This document shows positions 19,576 through 25,002 of a stretch of 25,002 nt of DNA, piece after piece. The position numbers were made by a program, and so were the translations under genes. The notes beneath the pieces were generated by a model. That model did no database searches, was not told the origin of the DNA, and saw only the letters and a list, made by a program, of their open reading frames with translations. Each line of letters opens with the position of its first letter. The stretch's first letter is position 1. This stretch comes from Hypsibius dujardini (Eukaryota; Tardigrada; Eutardigrada; Parachela; Hypsibiidae). Location of the stretch: contig LRSR01009012.1 of assembly GCA_001579985.1 (NCBI GenBank), positions 1 to 25,002 on the forward strand. Reading direction: 5' to 3'.

Positions 19576-19983
19576 TGGCCCGGGGCTTGATTGATTGATT
19601 GATTAGCAATGTTTCTGAAGTTTCAATTGTTTTGATCACAACCACTGTAAGAACGTTTGATTCCGAGATTTTCGCCGCCATTCTAGTCCAAATTCGATTT
19701 GGGATCGATTGGAATCAGCAGAATCTAATTTGGATGCCAGGGGGCGGAGCTACAGGCTTGTTTCAAATTCATTCTAGGCTTCTGAGTGACATTGCAGAAA
19801 TGGCCCATAGCTCCGCCCCCTGACATCCAAAAACGATTCTGCTGATGTCAATCGATTCCAAATCAAATTTGGAATGACGGATGTCAAAAATCTTGATAAA
19901 ATTAAACGTTTTACAGTGGTTGAGATGAAAAAAAGAAACTTTGGAAACGCGGTTAATCAACCAATCAATCAAGCCCCGGGCCA
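19576..19983. mobile_element. Fold-back MITE, 408 bp, flanked by TA
   Basis: Both ends begin TGGCCCGGGGCTTGATTGAT in opposite orientation, flanked by TA (19574-19575 and 19984-19985), as expected for Tc1/mariner-type insertion. Inner arms also pair: CAACCACTGTAA near 19638 with its complement near 19910, and GGGGGCGGAGCTA near 19740 with its complement near 19806. Almost the full length folds into one imperfect hairpin with a loop of roughly 45 bases. No protein is encoded. It lies downstream of APEX1. Confidence 0.9.
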
Positions 19984-19985
19984 TA

Positions 19986-20625
19986 ACACAAAGTGGTGCG
20001 GGAATTTGATGCAAGTTCTGCCATCCTTGATGCAGACATGGTATATGACCTGACGTAAGCTACCGATGTGGTCATACGGAAGTATTGGTGTTTGGAAATT
20101 GCGGGTACACGCTTCAAACTTCAAAGTCCTGAGACGTGCAACCAAAGATCACGGACTTGATTCGCTTCATGATAAATTCCATTTCACTTTCCCGGCCAAC
20201 TTCAACTGAAGAAGCGGGCTTGTTGTCCGTGATCGTAATCGAAAAACGAATCTGCTGATCGGTCAAGAGATTTCAACGCACGCGCGACAGTCACAAGGTT
20301 CTTTACAAAAAGGACAGCCTTGTATCAGGAAACAAACACAGCGCTCGAAGCACGAAGAGTGGATTATTCAGCAATGAAAAAGACGAATAAGAGTAAAAAA
20401 GTCAATTACGAAAATAACGGACCCTTTAAAGGAAAACGACGCAAGCCAAATTAGAATAGAAGATGAAACAGAATGCGACCGTGTTGCGGAATGGGAAGGC
20501 ATTTATCCTTCGAGAGTCTCATGATCGAACTGGTATTCTCCTGGAAAGGGAACAAACAACGTTAAAACCCACACTCGTCAAGGGTGAGATTGATAAAAAC
20601 AAAACAAAATGTATTGTACATGAAA
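19986..20625. other. Spacer between the APEX1 and ferritin 3' ends
   Basis: No gene recognised. A short inverted repeat (GATCACGGAC near 20146, complement GTCCGTGATC near 20226) could form a small hairpin. The minus-strand ferritin 3' UTR should occupy the right part; no AATAAA was found on that strand close to the stop codon. Confidence 0.5.
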
Positions 20626-22242
20626 TTAAGAGAATCCATCCGTGTCTATCATATGCTCACCAAGTCCTGGCCCGACACGCTTCAGGGTGGTGATAAAGTC
20701 GCCGATTTCCTTAATCGATTTCACTTGATCTTCCAGGTATTGGCCCTCCAAGAAGTCAGTCAACTGAAACATACAAACATATTTCAAACCCAAAACAGCA
20801 TCACTCGATCCACTGCACTCTACACAATCAACCAATCAACGACACCAATTCATGCAACGGCTCATTCAAATCAATCAACCAATCAACGACACCAATTTAT
20901 GCAACGGCTCATTCATGTCAGTCAATCAACCAATCAAAGACACCAATTCATGCAACGGCTCATTTAAATCAATCAACCAATCAACGACACCAATTCATGC
21001 AACGGCTCATTCAAATCAGTCAATCAACCAATCAAATGGATCAATCGGCCAATCAGTTACATTTAATTGACTCGAGCGGATTAACAACGGCTTAAAGCAC
21101 ACAAGAAATAAATTGATTTATAATTAATCGATAAACAACTAGCTATTTCACCTGTGAATCATTGTGCTTCGCTGCGATGGCGTGAAGGTCCAGCAGCGCC
21201 TGGTTGACATTCTTCTCCAACGTCAGTGCCGATTGCATGGCTTCTAGCCCTGTGCCCCATTCATCTTTCTCCGGCTTCTAAAATAAGGCAGAATTTTCGT
21301 CTAAAATAAACCTCTGCCAAAGGACGCAAATGAATCAAAATTAATCATGCATAATAAGAGGGGACCCTGGGAAATTCGTGCAGCACAAATTACCGTACGC
21401 TCGCGATCTCAAGGGACACTTTTCTGCCCTACCCGTAAATTTTCACCGACCCGGGTCGCGCCTATTCAGTGCCGTTCACCAAATAACCCCTGTAGGGAGA
21501 AATATTCAGAAAGCACAACTGTACAATCAATCAATCGAGCACAACGAGCAAGCTGTACGAAATGAGCCAATCAGGGAAGAGTGAATCAGATTGAACGATC
21601 AATCCAGTGCAGGGTCATACCGAGAGAGGCGGGGTTTAGTTGTCCCTTCGGATCGCGAGCAAATTACTGCAGACCAGCTACACAAGTGGTCATATTGCCG
21701 CGCTATCCGAGTCAACTCATTTAGCTCGGGCAGTGTGTATGATCATGTACTGGCCGAGCTAAATATCTTAACTCGGGCAGCGTTATAATAAGACCATGTG
21801 TGCAGTAGCAATTTTTCCCTTTGGGGAAAAACCCTTTTGGACTTTGAACTTGAACTCTCCATAGGGCCGCTTATACCTTAACATCGGCCAGGACGACACG
21901 ACCGCCACGCATGTTCTGGTAGCTGACCAATTTCTGCGCGTGCTCTCGCTCCTCGTCGCTCTGCTTCTTGAAGAACTTAGCGAACCCCTTCAGCGCCACA
22001 TCATCCCGCTCGAAGTAGCCGGACATGGAGAAGTACACATACGAGGCGTAGAGCTCCTGCAGGGGGGAGGGGGGAGAAGGAATGAAGACGCCCGGAAATG
22101 GATTTAAAAATGCTCCATGGAGAAATGAAGAATTTATTTCTTTTTTCATCTTTCTTACCAAATTGATTTGCCTATTGATACCCGCTTCGGATTCGATGTG
22201 ATAATTCTGGCGGCATTGGCTGACATTTCCAGGGTTGGCCAT
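20626..22242 (-). CDS. Ferritin, heavy-chain type (ferroxidase-active)
   Basis: Four minus-strand coding exons: 22242-22159, 22056-21877, 21277-21152 and 20763-20626, all phase 0, giving 175 aa, the normal length for cytosolic ferritin. The chain begins [15 protein letters not shown] and has no signal peptide. Ferroxidase ligands known from human H ferritin are all present two positions later: Glu29, Tyr36, Glu63, Glu64, His67, Glu109 and Gln143. Recognisable blocks are [41 protein letters not shown], and [10 protein letters not shown] near the end. It oxidises Fe2+ and stores iron in a 24-subunit cytosolic shell. Intron 2 contains a Harbinger-like MITE and intron 3 a 47-bp minisatellite. I found no convincing iron-responsive element between the ATG and 23000, though an upstream exon could carry one. 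Gene orientation is head-to-head with the TMEM216-like gene. Confidence 0.96.
20827..21050. repeat. About 47-51-bp minisatellite in ferritin intron 3
   Basis: Four units of CAATCAACGACACCAATTCA followed by TGCAACGGCTCATTCAAATC and AATCAAC. The same unit recurs in the TMEM216-like gene at 23825-24072. Confidence 0.92.
21393..21663. mobile_element. Harbinger-like MITE, family 1 copy B (271 bp), in ferritin intron 2
   Basis: The left end reads CCGTACGCTCGCGATCTC and the right end, reverse-complemented, TTTGCTCGCGATCCG; both continue AAGGGACA. TTA flanks both ends (21390-21392 and 21664-21666). Left and right thirds match the 8392-8883 copy closely, but it carries one or two internal CAATCAATC units instead of many, explaining the length difference. 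It also carries GAGCCAATCAGG and GAGGCGGGGT. Confidence 0.88.
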
Positions 22243-22404
22243 TTTCAGGTCGCGACGGCAGGGATATCGAAAAGCAAAACCGAAACGAAAATGCAGACGA
22301 CGATGAGGAAGGGAAATTATTGAGGAAGGGAAATTATTGAGGAAATTGAGGAATGAAATGGTGCGACTATTCCGCACTCAGCTGCTTCGACAAGCAGCAA
22401 AAAT

Positions 22405-22780
22405 TTCGACGTATTAGTGACTGTTCTAGGCACGGCTTGTGATGAACCCAGTAAACTTGTGTGAGCCAATAGGAAGCGACGCGAGGCGTGGTTTCAGTTT
22501 GCTGTCAAACAGCGTGTGTGTTCGTGGAAAAATCGGGGAAACGGGGAAATAAGGAAAAAGTTGCGACGTACTAGTGAACTGTTTGAACTGGACACGGCTT
22601 GTGATGAACCAAGTGAACTTGTGTGAGCCAATAGGAAGCGACGCGAGGCGTGGCTTCAGTTTGTTTTCGAACAGCGTGTGTGTCTAAGCACGGCTTGCGA
22701 TGAACCAAGTGAACTTGTGTGAGCCAATAGGAAGCGACACGAGGCGTGGCTTCAGTTTGTTTTCGAACGGCGTGTGTGTC
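22405..22780. promoter_or_regulatory. Triplicated CCAAT-bearing module between ferritin and the TMEM216-like gene
   Basis: Three copies of a unit of about 90-120 bp share CACGGCTTG, GATGAACC, ACTTGTGTGAGCCAATAGGA, AGCGAC, GAGGCGTGG and AACAGCGTGTGTG or AACGGCGTGTGTG. CCAAT boxes are at 22466-22470, 22628-22632 and 22724-22728. The copies lie in the 796-bp spacer between two divergent start codons, so a bidirectional promoter is a reasonable inference. NF-Y-type binding is known for CCAAT but not shown here. Plain tandem duplication without function is the alternative. Confidence 0.6.
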
Positions 22781-23038
22781 CGAGATCGACGATGCCGCAT
22801 CCAGGAATCGATCGGCCGGCACAAGGTGTCACCTGCTCCTCAATCAGGATGAACTGCATGTGGTTGTAAAATGAATGTCTGGAAATTCTGTGCATGCAAG
22901 GCTTGCATGTACGTAATCTCAAAATATGTATAAAGTATTTCCCCCAAATCACTGCATCCAATCAATAAATCAGTCGTATCACACAGGCCTTTCCATTCGA
23001 TTTGCGCTGGTGTAAACTGTTATCGCGGTCTGCGAACC

Positions 23039-24466
23039 ATGACTGCCCTGTCCGGCCGACGTGAGTGACCACATGTTTTCGCTTTGGTTCTTTTGACGTG
23101 TTTGCCTGCGATGACTGTTTTGGAAAATTATCAAAATCGGTTACTAAATGTCAGAATTTTTCAGCGGTGGTGGGAAAAATCTATTCCTCAAATAGTCAGC
23201 AGGTATGTAAAAAAACGAAAAATAAATAGCCTTGCACGAGTATGAGGTGAAATCTGTATTTCGCCTCACTCAAGGGTTTTTCTGTGATGGTAGCTGCTTG
23301 ATTTTTTGATTTCCAGGATACAGTGAGTGATTGATTGATTGATATTAGGATACAGCGATTGATTGTTTGATTTCCAGGATACAGTGAGTGATTGATTGAT
23401 TGATTGATATTAGAATACAGCGATTGATTGTTTGATTGATAATGAAATATAGCGATTGATTGTTTGATTGATATCATAATAAAGTGCAGAAAATCAAACA
23501 ATCAAGCACCTACCTTCAAAGGGATTCATGGGTGAGCCGATATATCGACCGTTTGGATGGTGACCGAAATACAGATTTCACCTCATTCTATAAAGCGCGA
23601 CATATCGTGATTGTGTGTTACAGAATGTGGCTGTTGCAATCGCTGTTGTGTTCTTCCTGAACAAAATCTACGACTGCGTCTTCATAATAGGAGAAATCGC
23701 ACTGTACATTTATAAAGGTACAGTAATAATTGGTGGCCCAACAATGGGATAAACGTTAGCGTTTCCGAGTAAACTGGCTTATGCAATCGTTATCACAAAT
23801 TTCTGGAATTCCTTTTCATCGGAAAACCAATCAACCAATCAAGTAGCTCGATCAACCAATCAACCAATTAACGACACTAGGTCACGCAACGGCTCATTCA
23901 AATCAATCAGTCAATCAATCAACGACACCAGGTCACGCAACGGCTCATTCAAATCAATCAACCAATCAAACAGCTCAATCAATCAATCCATCAATCAATG
24001 ACACCAGGTCAAGCAACGGCTCATTCAAATCAATCAACCAATCAAACAGCTCAATCAATCAATCAATCCATTACATTTACATGTATTTGAATCTTGACTA
24101 GTTTATTTTCACCCAATTTACCAGGGACCTTCTTGCCTTATGAAGCGAGCGATATCGGCCTGGAAGCAGCTCTACTGGCTCTGCTGGTAATACTGGACAG
24201 CCTTCGATTTGCTTTTGGTAAATTCATATATTTTTACGGAGTCTCTGGTTTTCTGATTCCTTTTTTTATGCCTTTTTTTTATGATTACACACTTGCAGTT
24301 TTCACATGCATCGATCGTTTTAGGCGCGAAAGGCTACCTAACCCAGCGGCTGGCCGCGTTATCGCTCTGCCTTCTTCTGACGCCGGCCGTTATATTGGTA
24401 TGTTTTTTGAAAATTTATGAAGCGTATTGCGGTGCGAGGGTGCAACCGATCTATGAAAGACGCTAA
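23039..24466 (+). CDS. TMEM216/TMEM80-family transmembrane protein
   Basis: Five exons: 23039-23060, 23165-23202, 23624-23717, 24125-24217 and 24324-24466, giving about 129 aa. Landmarks shared with human TMEM216 are VVFFLNKIYD (there LFFLNGWYN), YIYKGTFLPYE (FLYKGVLLPYP), DSLRFAFGAKGYLTQR (EVIRLFFGTKGNLCQR), then a hydrophobic LLLTPAVILVCFL segment. Three hydrophobic segments are visible, near residues 21-50, 62-80 and 93-107. The family (Transmemb_17 domain) acts in the MKS complex at the ciliary transition zone. The model lacks the fourth segment of the roughly 145-aa human protein and ends in a polar QPIYERR. A consensus-like GTATGT donor at 24398 inside exon 5 might be used to reach another exon beyond the window. 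TMEM216 and TMEM80 cannot be separated by eye. Confidence 0.82.
23242..23586. mobile_element. TIR element with TGAT repeats, in TMEM216-like intron 2 (345 bp)
   Basis: A perfect 22-bp inverted repeat beginning ATGAGGTGAAATCTGTATTT lies at 23242-23263 and, reversed, at 23565-23586. The interior is a minisatellite of TTGATTGATTGATAT and CCAGGATACAGTGAG units. No protein and no clear target duplication. It makes up most of intron 23203-23623. Confidence 0.85.
23825..24072. repeat. Minisatellite in TMEM216-like intron 3, shared with ferritin intron 3
   Basis: Three units with ACGACACCAGGTCACGCAAC, then GGCTCATTCAAATCAATCAA, separated by CAATCAATC and CAGCTCAATC spacers. It differs from the ferritin array mainly in GGTCACGC versus ATTCATGC. 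Confidence 0.92.
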
Positions 24467-24703
24467 GGTCGCCGTAAGACACGACGGACCACCCTGATAC
24501 GGAACAGACATAACCCGACGGACGGCAGTCAGATCGGTCTGGGTAGAGGCGACAGGCAGTTCGCCCTGTTATAGACCAGACTGTTACGTGAGAGAAGATC
24601 GGTTAATCAAATGTGATGAAGTGACCGGTGGTCAGAAGGAGAACTGCGGTGGCCGCGCTGTCGATTGCTTTTACTGAGGGTGGGATCTCGAATGCCTGCT
24701 GAG
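24467..24703. other. 3' flank of the TMEM216-like gene
   Basis: No gene recognised. Presumed 3' UTR and spacer; no AATAAA seen. Confidence 0.5.
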
Positions 24704-25002
24704 AAGACGGAAGGTGTCGAAGATATGGCGGAAAGACAGAAGGTATCGAAGGTCTTGCAGAAGACGGATGGTGCGAAGATCTAGCGTTGGGACGGAAGGT
24801 ATCAAAAGTCTGGTAGGGAGACGGAAGGTATCGAAGGTCTCACGGCCAGGGAGACGGAAGGTATCGAAGGTCTTACGACCGGGGAGACGGAAGGTATCGA
24901 AGGTCTCATGACCGAGGAGACGGAAGGAGCAAAGGTCTGACGACTGGGGAGACGGAAGATATCGATGGTCTCACGACCGAGGAGACGGAAAGCATCGAAG
25001 GT
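24704..25002. repeat. 33-bp minisatellite running off the window end
   Basis: Units of GGGAGACGGAAGGTATCGAA followed by GGTCTCACGACCG, regular at 33 bp from about 24815 and more degenerate before. The unit length is divisible by three, so an 11-residue repeat (RRKVSKVSRPG-like) stays open on the + strand until a stop at 24909-24911. Coding use is not supported. Confidence 0.88.

Noticed and set aside
20141-20240. Inverted repeat GATCACGGAC...GTCCGTGATC as another transposon
   Set aside because: Only about 10-12 bp pair, with no target duplication; probably chance or a small hairpin.
22930-22975. CAGTGA on the minus strand upstream of ferritin as an iron-responsive element
   Set aside because: The flanking bases GGATG and TTTGG do not form the required five-pair upper stem, and it lies about 700 bp from the start codon.
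24714-24911. In-frame 11-residue repeat protein at the right end
   Set aside because: The frame exists only because the minisatellite unit is 33 bp; it stops at 24911 and has no homology or splice context.
1-25002. tRNA, rRNA, snRNA genes, CRISPR arrays, viral or bacterial genes
   Set aside because: None recognised; the tandem arrays lack direct-repeat/spacer structure, and all identified genes are ordinary animal nuclear genes.

Overview
The window is animal (metazoan) nuclear DNA. It holds spliced protein genes with short GT-AG introns, a posterior-class (Abd-B/Hox9-like) homeobox gene, a spliceosomal RBM22, and large amounts of microsatellite DNA and small inverted-repeat transposons. The species cannot be fixed. 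The homeodomain ([18 protein letters not shown]) and the ferritin ([19 protein letters not shown]) look invertebrate and lean ecdysozoan; this is an impression from remembered family sequences, not a phylogeny. I assembled all gene models by hand from conserved protein sequence, splice dinucleotides and codon phase.

Seven genes lie in perfect strand alternation. (1) The last exon of a posterior Hox gene, + strand, 118-310, whose upstream part lies off the window. (2) A complete posterior Hox gene, - strand, 1501-4022, tail-to-tail with the first. (3) RBM22, +, 9617-11588. (4) Nuclear uracil-DNA glycosylase with a PCNA-binding motif, -, 11981-14249. (5) AP endonuclease APEX1 with an unusually long N-terminal extension, +, 15949-19212. 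(6) Heavy-chain-type ferritin, -, 20626-22242. (7) A TMEM216/TMEM80-family ciliary transition-zone membrane protein, +, 23039-24466.

Region by region: 1-4.0 kb is the Hox pair, with introns full of TCTG and ACAGAC repeats. 4.0-9.6 kb has no recognisable gene and is a series of microsatellites, a 170-bp tandem duplication and one Harbinger-like MITE. 9.6-24.5 kb is gene-dense, and its introns and spacers carry TGAT/ATCA tandem repeats and seven further inverted-repeat elements. 24.7 kb to the end is a 33-bp minisatellite.

Functionally, UNG and APEX1 catalyse consecutive steps of base excision repair (uracil removal, then cleavage of the abasic site) and are transcribed divergently from a 1.7-kb spacer. 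RBM22, ferritin and the TMEM216-like gene are unrelated housekeeping or ciliary genes. The most notable features are the inverted Hox pair sharing one homeobox-splitting intron, the UNG/APEX1 pairing, a PP1-docking-like motif pair in the APEX1 extension, and several non-autonomous transposon families, four of which contain TGAT-type tandem repeats.
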